From assembly GCA_018054745.1 (NCBI GenBank), contig JAGPIX010000010.1, forward strand, positions 1 to 38,320: DNA of 38,320 nucleotides. Reading direction: 5' to 3'. The stretch comes from Alicycliphilus sp. (GTDB lineage: Bacteria > Pseudomonadota > Gammaproteobacteria > Burkholderiales > Burkholderiaceae_C). The translations under genes and the position numbers were made by a program. A model generated the notes under the pieces. That model made no database searches, was not told the origin of the DNA, and saw nothing but the letters and a program-made list of their open reading frames with translations. Positions 19,911-28,577 of the stretch are shown piece after piece (positions within the stretch are counted from its first letter, which is position 1; every line of letters begins with the position of its first letter).

Positions 19911-20699
19911 TCAGGAGGTGGACTCCTGCGATTCCTCGGGCGCCTGCGTGTGGCGGATGAAGACCTGCGCCGCCCAGATGCCCACCTCGTACAGCAGGCA
20001 CATGGGAATCGCCAGCGCCAGCTGCGACACTACGTCGGGCGGCGTGACGATGGCGGCGATCACGAAGGCGACGACGATGAAGTAGCCGCGAAAGCTCTTG
20101 AGCTTTTCCACGCTGACCACGCCCATGCGCGCCAGCACGACCACGGCAATGGGTACCTCGAACGCCAGGCCGAAGGCCAGGAACATGGTCATGACAAAGC
20201 CCAGGTAGGCTTCGATGTCTGGCGCGGCGGTGATGCTCTTGGGCGCAAAGCCCTGGATGAAGCTGAACACCTGGCCAAAGACGAAAAAGTAGCAAAACGC
20301 CACGCCGATGAAGAACAGCACGGTGCTGGAGACGACCAGCGGCAGCACCAGGCGCTTCTCATGCGCATACAGACCCGGCGCAACAAAGGCCCAGACCTGC
20401 CATAGCACAAAGGGCAGAGCGATCAGAAAGGCCGACATCAGCAGAATCTTCAAGGGCACCATGAAGGGCGAGATCACCGAGGTGGCGATCATGGTGGCGC
20501 CCTGGGGCAGGTGCGCCACCAGCGGCGCGGCCAGCAGGTCGTAGAGCTGGCCCGGGCCGGGGTAGAAGAACAGCGCGGCGGCGACAACCCCGATGGCGAT
20601 CATGGCCTTGACCAGGCGGTCGCGCAGCTCCATCAGGTGCTGCACGAAGGGCTGCTCGGTACCGGCGAGTTCGTCTTCAGGGTTCGGTGTTTCAGGCAT
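19911..20699 (-). CDS. tatC: Sec-independent protein translocase TatC
   Basis: The multi-spanning receptor of the twin-arginine pathway that recognises the signal peptide. The 262 residues contain the conserved early segment FVQHLMELRDRL, about six hydrophobic spans, and the FVFGQVFSFIQGF and SVEKLKSFRGYFIV regions typical of TatC. The ATG at 20699 (MPETPNPEDELAG) is chosen; the 21 codons open upstream are not family-like. It is last in tatABC. Confidence 0.96.
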   Translation of the reverse strand: MPETPNPEDELAGTEQPFVQHLMELRDRLVKAMIAIGVVAAALFFYPGPGQLYDLLAAPLVAHLPQGATMIATSVISPFMVPLKILLMSAFLIALPFVLWQVWAFVAPGLYAHEKRLVLPLVVSSTVLFFIGVAFCYFFVFGQVFSFIQGFAPKSITAAPDIEAYLGFVMTMFLAFGLAFEVPIAVVVLARMGVVSVEKLKSFRGYFIVVAFVIAAIVTPPDVVSQLALAIPMCLLYEVGIWAAQVFIRHTQAPEESQESTS

Positions 20700-20768
20700 G
20701 GCGGGGCAGGTGGTCGGCTTGGCGCCGGCCCAGGCTGCACGACGGGCGGTGCAGCCATTCAAAGGGGG

Positions 20769-21248
20769 TCAATGGAATTTTTGGGGCCGAAAGCGCGCCA
20801 CGCGCGCCGCACCCGACTGGGCCTTGGTGCGCACACCGGCACGCGCCTTGTACCACTGGGGCATGGCGCCGCGCTTGAGGCGCCAGTTCTTGCCCGGGTG
20901 CTTGTAGGCAGGAACCACGGAGGACAGCTCTTGCGCGCCGGATGGCTCGCCCAGCGGGGCGAAGTCTTCACCCAGGCTGCTTTCCATGTCCTTCTGGAAG
21001 TCGCTGGCGCTGGTCTGTATGGATTGCTCCACGTCGCGCGCGGCACCCTCCACCGTATCCTTCATCTTGCGCAGCTCGTCGAGCTCCATGGAGCGGTTGA
21101 CCTCGGCCTTGACGTCGGACACATAGCGCTGCGCCTTACCCAGCAGGGTGCCGACGGTGCGCGCCACGCGCGGCAGCTTCTCCGGGCCAATGACGATGAG
21201 AGCCACGGCGCCTATCAGCGCCATCTTGGACAGGCCAATGTCGATCAT
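20769..21248 (-). CDS. tatB: Sec-independent protein translocase TatB
   Basis: Partner of TatC in substrate binding. The 159 residues start [30 protein letters not shown]: a short membrane helix, a hinge and then an amphipathic helix. A longer polar, helical tail follows. The [11 protein letters not shown] hinge with its Glu-Lys separates TatB from TatA. It lies 22 bases after tatA. Confidence 0.95.
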   Translation of the reverse strand: MIDIGLSKMALIGAVALIVIGPEKLPRVARTVGTLLGKAQRYVSDVKAEVNRSMELDELRKMKDTVEGAARDVEQSIQTSASDFQKDMESSLGEDFAPLGEPSGAQELSSVVPAYKHPGKNWRLKRGAMPQWYKARAGVRTKAQSGAARVARFRPQKFH

Positions 21249-21270
21249 GAAAAACGCTCAGCCGGCGCGC

Positions 21271-21516
21271 TCAGCTCTTTTGCTTGGCTTGCACGTCGAT
21301 GGTGGTCTTGTCGGCGGCCGTGGTGTTGGTGACCTGGCCGGCAGGCGCGTTGGCACCCGCCTGCTCATCACTGCTGGCGCCCTCCTTCATGCCGTCCTTG
21401 AAGCCCTTCACGGCGCCGCCCAGGTCGGAGCCAATGTTCTTGAGCTTCTTGGTGCCGAACACCATGACCACGATCAGCAGCACGATGAGCCAGTGCCAAA
21501 TGGAAAACGAACCCAT
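21271..21516 (-). CDS. tatA: Sec-independent protein translocase TatA
   Basis: The pore-forming subunit of the twin-arginine pathway. The 81 residues start [25 protein letters not shown], followed by the amphipathic helix ([19 protein letters not shown]) and a polar tail. The FGTKKL hinge is characteristic. TAGGAG lies six bases before the ATG. It is the first tat gene in this operon, 84 bases after the HIT gene start region. Confidence 0.95.
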   Translation of the reverse strand: MGSFSIWHWLIVLLIVVMVFGTKKLKNIGSDLGGAVKGFKDGMKEGASSDEQAGANAPAGQVTNTTAADKTTIDVQAKQKS

Positions 21517-21600
21517 GGAAATCTCCTAACGAATGCCTCACATTTTAGACCCGCCCCAGTCGCAACCGGCTTAACCCTTGCGGCTGCCCTGTGCTGCAGG

Positions 21601-21957
21601 TCAACCGCGCAACCAGGGGCGCGGGCCACCGATCACATGCATGTGCAGGTGGTGCACCTCCTGGCCGCCCTCGGTGCCGGTGTTCACCACGATGCGGTAG
21701 CCCCCGTCCGGATAGGGGTTGCAGCCCTGCTCGATGGCCAGTCTGGGGGCCAGCAGCATCATGTGGCCGAGCAGGCCGGCATGCTCGGGCGTGGCGGACG
21801 CCATGGAAGGCAGGTGCAGCTTGGGCACGATGAGGAAATGCACCGGCGCCCAGGGGTGTATGTCATGAAAGGCGAAGACCTGTTCGTCCTCGTAGACCTT
21901 CTTCGACGGGATCTGGCCGGCAATGATCTTGCAGAAAAGGCAGTTGGGGTCGTGCAT
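21601..21957 (-). CDS. HIT-family (HINT-like) nucleotide hydrolase
   Basis: A small histidine-triad hydrolase acting on nucleoside phosphoramidates or similar. The 118 residues start MHDPNCLFCKIIAGQIPS, the usual HINT N-terminus. The catalytic HLHMHVIGG is near the end. The ATG at 21957 is chosen; the open frame upstream carries no family sequence. The gene lies between the patatin gene and tatA, the place a HIT gene often takes between hisE and tat in betaproteobacteria. Confidence 0.95.
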   Translation of the reverse strand: MHDPNCLFCKIIAGQIPSKKVYEDEQVFAFHDIHPWAPVHFLIVPKLHLPSMASATPEHAGLLGHMMLLAPRLAIEQGCNPYPDGGYRIVVNTGTEGGQEVHHLHMHVIGGPRPWLRG

Positions 21958-21989
21958 GGAGCGGCTATGAAGCAAAGCAGCGAAAACAG

Positions 21990-23018
21990 TCAGTGATTGT
22001 CGGTCAAATGCAATGTGTGCTGCACGCCCACGTCGCGGCGGTGGCGTCGCAGCCATTGCTTGCCCTGGGTGCGCCCCAGCTCGAACAGCTGGCGCACAAA
22101 GGCCATGTCGGCGCGTGACTTGCTGGCGTCGCCAAACGGCGCCAGCACGCGGCCGCCATCGATGCGGTGCATGCGCATGCTCTTGTAGTGCTGGGGATCG
22201 AGCCGCCCCTCGGCCAGCAGGCGGCGCACGAAGTCGATGGCGCGCAACTCGCCCAGCAGGCTGGCGTTGAAGGTGACCTCGTTCATGCGCTCCATGATCT
22301 CCGGCGCGGTATCGGGCAGGTCAGGGTGTTCTATCGGGTTGATCTGCACCAGCAGCACGTCGGCGCATTGCGTCTGGTAGATCAGCGGGTACAGCGCCGG
22401 GTTGCCGGAGAAGCCGCCATCCCAGTAATGCTCGCCATCGATCTGCACCGCCTTGAACAAAAGCGGCAGGCAGGCCGAGGCCATGACGGCGTCGGCCGAC
22501 AGGCGCGCGCCCGAGAAGATCTCGCCGCGTCCCGTGCGCACATTGGTGGCGCAGACGAACACCTTGGGCACCAGCGCATGGCGCGCATGGCACAGGGCGT
22601 CGAAGTCCACCACGCGCTCGAGCAGGCCGCGCAGCGGGTTGATGCCCAGCGGATTGGTCTGGTAGGGCGAGAGCCACTGGCTCAGCATGCCCAGGAACGG
22701 GTTGCCCTGCAGCGGCACGCCCCACAGCAGGCTGCCCATGGTGCCCACGCCTTCCCACAGCTGCGCGAGCGTCTGGCGCGCGAGGGCGCAGCCGGCCTGG
22801 TGCGCCTCATGGGCATCCTTGTGCTGCAACGCTGCCTGGGCAAAGCCATGGGCCAGGGCCACGGCATTCATGGCGCCGGCGCTGGTACCGCTGATGCCCT
22901 CGAAGGTAAAACCGCCGTCTTCAAGCAGCGCGTCCAGCACGCCCCAGGTCAGCGCCCCATGCGAGCCGCCGCCCTGCAGCGCCAGATTCAGCGGTGGCGT
23001 GGCTGCGACTTCAGACAT
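21990..23018 (-). CDS. Patatin-like phospholipase family protein
   Basis: An acyl hydrolase of the patatin family with a Ser-Asp dyad. The 342 residues show the oxyanion glycine motif GGGSHG (16-21), the nucleophile in GTSAG (Ser46), and Asp200 in DGG. It has no signal peptide, so it is probably cytoplasmic. The substrate cannot be read from the sequence; such proteins act on lipids and some on polyhydroxyalkanoate-related compounds. Its start overlaps the end of the DUF4870 gene by eight bases. Confidence 0.9.
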   Translation of the reverse strand: MSEVAATPPLNLALQGGGSHGALTWGVLDALLEDGGFTFEGISGTSAGAMNAVALAHGFAQAALQHKDAHEAHQAGCALARQTLAQLWEGVGTMGSLLWGVPLQGNPFLGMLSQWLSPYQTNPLGINPLRGLLERVVDFDALCHARHALVPKVFVCATNVRTGRGEIFSGARLSADAVMASACLPLLFKAVQIDGEHYWDGGFSGNPALYPLIYQTQCADVLLVQINPIEHPDLPDTAPEIMERMNEVTFNASLLGELRAIDFVRRLLAEGRLDPQHYKSMRMHRIDGGRVLAPFGDASKSRADMAFVRQLFELGRTQGKQWLRRHRRDVGVQHTLHLTDNH

Positions 23019-23397
23019 CGATGGCCTGGCCCTTGTTCATGGCCACCATGCCGCGCACGATGCGGTACAGGAACCATATCGAGATCAACCCCCAGGCCAC
23101 CCAGCCCGGGAACACGAAGAACAGCCACAGCGGCGCCGTCACCACATACAGCACGCCGGCCCAGAGCACGGTGCTGATGCGCCAGGAGAAATGACTGGCC
23201 TGCCAGGTCCCCTCGGCATCGCCCTTTTTCACCAGGTCGATGACCAGCGCGATGATGAGCAGCGCCACGCCGGGCTGGGCGCCGGGCATGACGGCGCCCA
23301 CGGCCACGATCAGGTGCAGGATGTAGCTCACCCAGCCTATGGTCTTGAGGCTCTCCGCCCGCTCGTCGGGCTCCATGTCGATGATGTCGTTGCTCAC
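23011..23397 (-). CDS. DUF4870-family membrane protein
   Basis: A small membrane protein of unknown function. Starting at the GTG at 23397 it has 128 residues, with a short cytoplasmic head ([15 protein letters not shown]) and several hydrophobic spans between about 25 and 105. AAGGAG lies about eight bases upstream of the GTG. The stop of hisE overlaps the start (GTGA). A DUF4870 gene follows hisE in many betaproteobacteria, so the position is conserved, but I know of no role. Confidence 0.85.
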   Translation of the reverse strand: MSNDIIDMEPDERAESLKTIGWVSYILHLIVAVGAVMPGAQPGVALLIIALVIDLVKKGDAEGTWQASHFSWRISTVLWAGVLYVVTAPLWLFFVFPGWVAWGLISIWFLYRIVRGMVAMNKGQAIDV

Positions 23398-23771
23398 GGT
23401 GCCTCTCCTTCTTCCAGGGCGCGGCCCGCCACCTTGCGCAGCGCCTTTTCCTCGATGCCGCTCGTGCCCTCGCGGCGCTCGAGCTCGGCGATCACGTCGG
23501 CCGGGGCGAGGCCGTAGTGGGCCAGGGCAATCATGGAGTGAAACCACAGGTCGGCCACCTCATACACCAGCTTGGCGGGTGCGGCGCCGTGATCCACGTC
23601 CTTGGCGGCCATGACCACCTCTGTGGCCTCCTCGCCGATCTTCTTCAGGAAGGCATCGGGCCCCTTGTGCAGCAGGCGCGCGACATAGCTGGCCTGCGGG
23701 TCGCCGCCATTGGCGCTCTTGCGGCTCTCGATCACGGCGGCCAGGCGGGCGAGGGAGTCAGTGCTGGACAT
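23394..23771 (-). CDS. hisE: Phosphoribosyl-ATP pyrophosphatase
   Basis: Hydrolyses PR-ATP to PR-AMP, the second step of histidine synthesis. The 125 residues form an all-alpha MazG-like fold with the metal-binding [15 protein letters not shown] region (about 42-56) and [12 protein letters not shown] further on. The ATG at 23771 follows the hisI stop by five bases. The stop overlaps the GTG of the DUF4870 gene. Confidence 0.95.
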   Translation of the reverse strand: MSSTDSLARLAAVIESRKSANGGDPQASYVARLLHKGPDAFLKKIGEEATEVVMAAKDVDHGAAPAKLVYEVADLWFHSMIALAHYGLAPADVIAELERREGTSGIEEKALRKVAGRALEEGEAP

Positions 23772-23776
23772 GGGCT

Positions 23777-24166
23777 TTACTTGTAGATGGACTCGGGGTC
23801 TTTCAAGACCGGATCGACGGCCTGCCAGGCACCGTCCTTGAGGACACTGAAGAAGCAGCTGTGCCGCCCGGTGTGGCAGGCGATGCCAGGCTCATGGCCC
23901 AGCTGCGTGACCTTGAGCAGCACCACGTCGTTGTCGCAATCGAGGCGCATCTCGTGCACCTGCTGCACATGGCCCGACTCCTCACCCTTGAACCACAGCC
24001 GGCCACGCGAGCGGCTGTAGTACACCGCGCGGCCCAGCTCGGCCGTCTTCGCCAGCGCCTCGCGGTTCATCCAGGCGAACATCAACACGTCCCCGGTGGC
24101 GGCCTCCTGCGCAATCACGGGCACCAGACCCTGCGCGTCCCATTTCACTTGATCAAGCCAGTTCAT
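23777..24166 (-). CDS. hisI: Phosphoribosyl-AMP cyclohydrolase
   Basis: Opens the adenine ring of PR-AMP, the third step of histidine synthesis. The 129 residues carry the metal sites LDCDND and [10 protein letters not shown]. The ATG at 24166 ([10 protein letters not shown]) is the conserved start. The frame upstream passes through an intergenic repeat and should not be included. The hisI and hisE activities are on separate genes here. Confidence 0.95.
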   Translation of the reverse strand: MNWLDQVKWDAQGLVPVIAQEAATGDVLMFAWMNREALAKTAELGRAVYYSRSRGRLWFKGEESGHVQQVHEMRLDCDNDVVLLKVTQLGHEPGIACHTGRHSCFFSVLKDGAWQAVDPVLKDPESIYK

Positions 24167-24197
24167 GACGCCATTGTCGTGCTTTGGCACGGCACCA

Positions 24198-24262
24198 GTA
24201 TTACTATTATTTTTATAGCTGTTTGCGCTTGATACATAAGTGCTACAGCCATATTTCATTGG
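24198..24262 (+). repeat. Intergenic palindromic repeat, copy 5
   Basis: It lies between hisF and hisI, with core 24215-24252. ATAGCTGTTTGCGCTTGATA is followed by a half reading ATAAGTGCTACAGCC. The left arm TACTATTATTTTTATAGC is shared with copies 4 and 6. The orientation is opposite to the his genes. The far end lies a few bases after the hisF TAA. Confidence 0.82.
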
Positions 24263-24268
24263 AATAGT

Positions 24269-25048
24269 TTAAAGCCGCACGGGAATGCCGCGCGCGTGCA
24301 TATGCTCCTTGGCCTGGCGCACGGTGAACTCGCCGTAGTGAAAGATGCTCGCCGCCAGCACGGCATCGGCCCCGCCGATGCTCACGCCATCGGCCAGGTG
24401 ATCCAGGTTGCCCACGCCGCCCGAGGCGATCACGGGCACATCGACGGCGTCGCTCACGGCGCGCGTCAGCTGCAGGTCAAAGCCGCTCTTGGTGCCGTCG
24501 CGGTCCATGCTGGTCAAGAGGATCTCGCCCGCGCCGCGGCGCGCCATGTCCACGGCCCAGCGCACGGCGTCCAGCCCGGTGTTCTGGCGCCCGCCGTGGC
24601 TGTACACGTCCCAGCCCGCGCCGCGCTCGGCCAGGTCCTGACCCTGGCGGCGCTTGGCGTCTATGGCCACCACGATGCACTGCGCGCCGTATTTGTCGCT
24701 CGCCTGGTTGATGACCTCGGGGTTGGCGATGGCGGCCGAGTTGAAGCTGGTCTTGTCCGCCCCGGCGTTCAAGAGGCGCCGCACATCCTGCACGGTGCGC
24801 ACGCCGCCACCCACCGTGAGCGGAATGAAGACCTGGCTGGCCACGGCCTCGATGATGGGCAGGATCAGGTCGCGCCCGTCGCTGGTGGCGGTGATGTCGA
24901 GGAAGGTGAGCTCGTCAGCGCCCTGCTCGTTGTAGCGCGCGGCGATCTCCACCGGGTCGCCGGCGTCGCGCAGTTCGACAAAGTTGACGCCCTTGACGAC
25001 GCGACCACCGGTCACGTCCAGGCAGGGAATGATGCGTTTGGCAAGCAT
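24269..25048 (-). CDS. hisF: Imidazole glycerol phosphate synthase, cyclase subunit
   Basis: A TIM-barrel subunit that, with HisH, makes imidazole glycerol phosphate and AICAR. The 259 residues begin [20 protein letters not shown] with catalytic Asp11. The later phosphate-binding segments (GGVRTV and ASGGVGN) are present. The ATG at 25048 is the conserved start. It lies 40 bases after galE in the same direction, whereas hisA would be its usual neighbour. Confidence 0.96.
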   Translation of the reverse strand: MLAKRIIPCLDVTGGRVVKGVNFVELRDAGDPVEIAARYNEQGADELTFLDITATSDGRDLILPIIEAVASQVFIPLTVGGGVRTVQDVRRLLNAGADKTSFNSAAIANPEVINQASDKYGAQCIVVAIDAKRRQGQDLAERGAGWDVYSHGGRQNTGLDAVRWAVDMARRGAGEILLTSMDRDGTKSGFDLQLTRAVSDAVDVPVIASGGVGNLDHLADGVSIGGADAVLAASIFHYGEFTVRQAKEHMHARGIPVRL

Positions 25049-25088
25049 GGCAATGGTTTCACGACTGGGGCGGGCAAGATAGCACGAC

Positions 25089-26105
25089 TCAGGCGCCCTG
25101 CAGCTGACGCGCCACGCCGTCCTGCCAGCGCCAGGCGTCCTGGCACATGGCCTGCACATCGCGCCGGGCGCGCCAGCCCAAGAGGCGCTCTGCCAGGCCG
25201 GGGTCGGCCCAGCAGGCGGCCACGTCGCCGGCGCGGCGCGGCCCGATCTGGTAGCGCACCGGGCGGCCGCTGGCGGCCTCGAAGCCGCGCACCATCTCCA
25301 GCACCGACACCGGCCGGCCCGTGCCCAGGTTCACCGTCAGCAGGCCCGGGTGCTGGCGCAGGTAGCGCAGCGCCGCCACATGGCCCTCGGCCAGGTCGCA
25401 GACATGGATGTAGTCGCGCTGGCCCGTGCCGTCGGGCGTGGAGTAGTCATTGCCCCAGACGTTCAGGAACTCGCGCTGGCCGCTGGCCACCTGCGCCACA
25501 TAGGGCAGGAGGTTGTTGGGCACGCCCTGCGGGTCTTCTCCGATCAGACCGCTCTCGTGCGCGCCCACGGGGTTGAAGTAGCGCAGGCGCGCAATGCGCC
25601 ACTGGCCTGGCTCGCTGGCGTCCAGGTCGGCCAGCATCTGCTCCATCATCAGCTTGCTCCAGCCATAGGGGTTGGTGGCCGAGAGCGGAAAGTCCTCGCG
25701 AATGGGCAGGCTGGCGGGGTCGCCATACACCGTGGCCGAGGACGAGAACACCAGCTGGCGCACACCGGCCCGCTGCATGGCCTGCAGCAGGGTCACGGTA
25801 CCGGCGACGTTGTTCTCGTAGTAGCGCAGCGGCTCGCGCACCGACTCGCCCACCGCCTTGAGCGCGGCGAAATGGATGACGGCGGTGATTTTGTGGCGCG
25901 CAAACAACTGATCCAACAATGACGCATCGCCGATATCGCCCTGGACATGATCCGGTGCGCGCCCGGTGATGCGCCCGATGCGCTCCAGCACCGAGGGCCG
26001 GCTGTTGCTGAAGTTGTCCAGCACTAGACAGGGCTCGTTCGCCTGCGCCAGCGCCACACACATATGCGAACCGATATAGCCCGCGCCTCCGGTCACCAGG
26101 ATCAA
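25089..26105 (-). CDS. galE: UDP-glucose 4-epimerase
   Basis: Interconverts UDP-glucose and UDP-galactose with bound NAD, feeding surface polysaccharides. Starting at a TTG (26105) the protein has 338 residues and the family N-terminus [21 protein letters not shown] stands six bases upstream of that TTG. An ATG at 26126 would place the ribosome-binding site inside the coding region, so I reject it. The catalytic Ser-Tyr-Lys set is SSSAT near 123, Tyr147 and Lys151. It sits between hisA and hisF, an unusual site, with its own possible promoter. Confidence 0.95.
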   Translation of the reverse strand: MILVTGGAGYIGSHMCVALAQANEPCLVLDNFSNSRPSVLERIGRITGRAPDHVQGDIGDASLLDQLFARHKITAVIHFAALKAVGESVREPLRYYENNVAGTVTLLQAMQRAGVRQLVFSSSATVYGDPASLPIREDFPLSATNPYGWSKLMMEQMLADLDASEPGQWRIARLRYFNPVGAHESGLIGEDPQGVPNNLLPYVAQVASGQREFLNVWGNDYSTPDGTGQRDYIHVCDLAEGHVAALRYLRQHPGLLTVNLGTGRPVSVLEMVRGFEAASGRPVRYQIGPRRAGDVAACWADPGLAERLLGWRARRDVQAMCQDAWRWQDGVARQLQGA

Positions 26106-26132
26106 AACACCCTCCTTGGGTTGCACTACTCG

Positions 26133-26160
26133 CGAATATTGTCGCTGACGCGGCTGTCAA
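26133..26160 (-). promoter_or_regulatory. Possible promoter of galE
   Basis: A perfect -35 box TTGACA (26160-26155) is followed 16 bases later by TATTCG (26138-26133) on the - strand. The -10 match is only partial. It is about 28 bases upstream of the galE TTG start, which is a reasonable position. Confidence 0.45.
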
Positions 26161-26217
26161 CTCCCGTCACTGCCACGCCGAAGGTGACTGCTGACTCAGA
26201 GACTGAGAGTTTTTTGA

Positions 26218-26382
26218 TTTCTACTGGAAACCGCAAATTCGCAGGCCGAAAGCGCCACCGACCTGCACTACGACTACGCAAGCAACACCGGGAACCCGTG
26301 GGCGGCGCTGCCCCGTTACTGGACTGTGATGCTGGACACGGTGGATGCGCTCAACAGGGGCCGCGCCCTGCCGAGCTGCTGA
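26218..26382 (+). pseudogene. 3' remnant of an unidentified gene
   Basis: An open + strand frame of about 54 codons ends in TGA at 26380. It has convincing amino-acid composition but no start: a stop lies just upstream and the DNA before it is AT-rich. A run such as LHYDYASNTGNPWAALPRYW, then TVMLDTVDALNRGR, looks like a folded, conserved C-terminus. I do not recognise the family. It lies between the galE and hisA genes on the opposite strand and suggests a past insertion or deletion there. Confidence 0.5.
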
Positions 26383-26386
26383 CGCA

Positions 26387-27130
26387 TCAGGCCCCGGCCA
26401 ATTCGTCGGCGCGCGCCTGGGCGGAGGCAAAGTCCAGATCGCCCGAGTAGATGGCGCGCCCGCAGATGACACCCTCCACCCCCTCGATCTCGACCTCGCA
26501 GAGTTTCTCGATGTCAGCGATGCCGGCCAGGCCGCCCGAGGCGATGACGGGGATGGACAGCGCCTGCGCCAGCCGCACCGTGGCCTCGATGTTGATGCCC
26601 GAGAGCATGCCGTCGCGGCCGATGTCGGTGTAGATGATGGATTCGACGCCCCAGTCCTCGAACTTCTTCGCCATATCGACGACGTCGTGGCCGGTCAGCT
26701 TGCTCCAGCCATCGGTCGCCACCTTGCCGTCCTTGGCGTCCAGGCCGACGATGATGTGGCCGGCAAAGGCGCTGCAGGCGTCCTTCAGAAAGCCCGGGTT
26801 CTTCACCGCAGCGGTGCCGATGATGACGTACTCCAGCCCGGCATCGATGTAGCGCTCAATCGTGTCCAGGTCGCGTATGCCGCCGCCCAGCTGCACCGGG
26901 ATGTCCGCGCCCACCTCGGCCAGGATGGACTTGATGGCGGCCTTGTTCTTGGGCTGGCCGGCAAAGGCGCCGTTCAGGTCCACCAGGTGCAGGCGGCGTG
27001 CGCCGGCATCCAGCCATTTGCGCGCCATGGCGGCGGGGTCTTCGCCAAAGGTGGTCGATTGGTCCATGTCACCTTGCTTGAGGCGTACGCAGTGGCCGTC
27101 CTTGAGGTCGATGGCGGGGATGAGCAGCAT
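26387..27130 (-). CDS. hisA: ProFAR isomerase (phosphoribosylformimino-5-aminoimidazole carboxamide ribotide isomerase)
   Basis: Isomerises ProFAR to PRFAR in histidine synthesis. The 247 residues form a half-barrel duplication like HisF. It starts [20 protein letters not shown] with Asp8, and the second acid is in [10 protein letters not shown]. The ATG at 27130 is the conserved start. The 94-bp gap to hisH contains tandem heptamers and inverted repeats. Downstream, the unidentified remnant and galE separate it from hisF. Confidence 0.96.
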   Translation of the reverse strand: MLLIPAIDLKDGHCVRLKQGDMDQSTTFGEDPAAMARKWLDAGARRLHLVDLNGAFAGQPKNKAAIKSILAEVGADIPVQLGGGIRDLDTIERYIDAGLEYVIIGTAAVKNPGFLKDACSAFAGHIIVGLDAKDGKVATDGWSKLTGHDVVDMAKKFEDWGVESIIYTDIGRDGMLSGINIEATVRLAQALSIPVIASGGLAGIADIEKLCEVEIEGVEGVICGRAIYSGDLDFASAQARADELAGA

Positions 27131-27142
27131 GGTCTGGGAGAG

Positions 27143-27207
27143 ATTGAGCGTTGAGCGTTGAAGGTTGAGCGATATGCAATGTGGGTATCGCAAAACGCTC
27201 AACCCAC
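27143..27207. repeat. Tandem heptamers and inverted repeats between hisH and hisA
   Basis: Four adjacent copies of a GTTGAGC-like heptamer occupy 27143-27170 on the + strand. A reverse-complement copy follows, so GGTTGAGCG (27163-27171) pairs with CGCTCAACC (27196-27204). A second hairpin, GTGGGT (27181-27186) with ACCCAC (27202-27207), uses some of the same bases. The two cannot form together. Confidence 0.6.
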
Positions 27208-27224
27208 AACGCACCACCAGTCAG

Positions 27225-27893
27225 TCAGGGCTTCCAGTGCAGGAAGTTGCGGTACAGCGCCAACCCATGTTCGGCACTCTTTTCCGGGTGGAACTGGGTG
27301 GCAAAAATATTATCGCGCGCGATGGCCGCGGCAAAGGGCGCGCCGTAGTCGGCCTGGCCCGCGCAATGCGCCGGGTTGGCCGGGCGCGCGTAGAAGCTGT
27401 GCACAAAGTAGAAGTAGCTGTCGTCCGGCACGCCGGCCCACATGGCATGCAGCTGGCCGCCATGGCGCATCTGACGCACGCGGTTCCAGCCCATCTGCGG
27501 CACCTTGAAGCGGCTGCCGTCGGCCTGGGTGCGGCCGGCCAGGTCGAACTTGAGCACCTCGCCCGGGATCAGGCCCAGGCCGGCGACGTCGCCCTCGGCG
27601 CTGTGGTCCAGCAGCATCTGCATGCCCACGCAGACGCCGAACAGCGGCTTGGTGGCCGCGGCCTCCAGCACCGATTCGAGCAGGCCGGATTCGCGCAGCT
27701 CGCGCATGCAGTCGGGCATGGCGCCCTGGCCGGGCAGCACCACGCGGGCGGCGGCGTGCACCACATCAGGATCGGCGGTGACGGCGACATGCCAGCCGCT
27801 GCCCTGGGCCGCGGCCTGCACGGCCTGGGAGACGGAGCGCAGATTGCCCATGCCGTAGTCCACGATAGCCACGGTTTTTACTATATTATTCAT
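27225..27893 (-). CDS. hisH: Imidazole glycerol phosphate synthase, glutaminase subunit
   Basis: The glutamine amidotransferase partner of HisF. The 222 residues contain the nucleophile in FGVCVGMQ and a catalytic His-Glu pair in TQFHPEKS near the C-terminus. The start at 27893 gives [17 protein letters not shown]. The conserved part begins at about TVAIVDYG, so the first six codons, and the ATG itself, come from intergenic repeat copy 6. No Shine-Dalgarno sequence is visible. Confidence 0.94.
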   Translation of the reverse strand: MNNIVKTVAIVDYGMGNLRSVSQAVQAAAQGSGWHVAVTADPDVVHAAARVVLPGQGAMPDCMRELRESGLLESVLEAAATKPLFGVCVGMQMLLDHSAEGDVAGLGLIPGEVLKFDLAGRTQADGSRFKVPQMGWNRVRQMRHGGQLHAMWAGVPDDSYFYFVHSFYARPANPAHCAGQADYGAPFAAAIARDNIFATQFHPEKSAEHGLALYRNFLHWKP

Positions 27894-27934
27894 AGCTGTT
27901 TGCGCTTGATAGATAAGCGTTACAGGCCATTTTG
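27876..27934 (+). repeat. Intergenic palindromic repeat, copy 6, overlapping the hisH start
   Basis: Core 27892-27930: ATAGCTGTTTGCGCTTGATA, then GATAAGCGTTACAGGCC. The left arm (TACTATATTATTCATAGCTG, 27879-27898) runs into the first codons of hisH, whose ATG is the reverse complement of the CAT at 27891-27893. The other end is close to the hisB TAA. Confidence 0.82.
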
Positions 27935-27944
27935 ACTTGAATTT

Positions 27945-28577
27945 TTACAAGGAACCCTTGGTGGACGGTATGACGCCCGCCGCGCGCGGATCGCGCGCCA
28001 AGGCATCGCGCAGCGCGCGTGCGAAGGCCTTGAACACCGTCTCGCACTGGTGGTGGGCGTTGATGCCCTTCAGGTTGTCGATGTGCAGCGTCACGCCCGC
28101 GTGGTTCACAAAACCCTGGAAGAACTCGTAGGTGAGCTGGGTGTCGAAGCCGCCGATGCTGGCCGCCGTGAACGGAATGTGCAGGTGCAGGCCCGGGCGG
28201 CCGGAGAAATCGACCACCACGCGCGACAGCGCCTCGTCCAGCGGCACATAGGCATGGCCGTAGCGGCGTATGCCCTTCTTGTCGCCCACGGCGCGGGCAA
28301 AGGCCTGGCCCAGGGTGATGCCCACGTCTTCGACCGTGTGGTGGCCGTCGATGTGCAGGTCGCCATCGCAGTCCACGTCGATGTCAATCAGGCCGTGGCG
28401 CGCGATCTGGTCCAGCATGTGGTCGAAGAAGCCAATGCCCGTGTGCAAGTGGGCGGCGCCCGTGCCGTCAAGGTTGACGCGCACGCTGATGCGCGTCTCG
28501 GCCGTGTTGCGGCTGACCTCGGCGATGCGCTCGGCGCCAGGTTCGGGGTTGGAGGGTACAAGTGCGGAAGAAGTCAT
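27945..28577 (-). CDS. hisB: Imidazoleglycerol-phosphate dehydratase
   Basis: Dehydrates imidazole glycerol phosphate to imidazole acetol phosphate using two manganese ions. The 210 residues are the monofunctional form, with no phosphatase domain. Metal motifs include [30 protein letters not shown], and [17 protein letters not shown] near the C-terminus. The start overlaps the hisC stop (ATGA). Confidence 0.96.
   Translation of the reverse strand: MTSSALVPSNPEPGAERIAEVSRNTAETRISVRVNLDGTGAAHLHTGIGFFDHMLDQIARHGLIDIDVDCDGDLHIDGHHTVEDVGITLGQAFARAVGDKKGIRRYGHAYVPLDEALSRVVVDFSGRPGLHLHIPFTAASIGGFDTQLTYEFFQGFVNHAGVTLHIDNLKGINAHHQCETVFKAFARALRDALARDPRAAGVIPSTKGSL

Noticed and set aside
26221..26472. 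An 83-codon - strand frame over the end of hisA and the gap behind it
   Set aside because: It is out of frame with hisA, has no motif, and overlaps the true hisA end.
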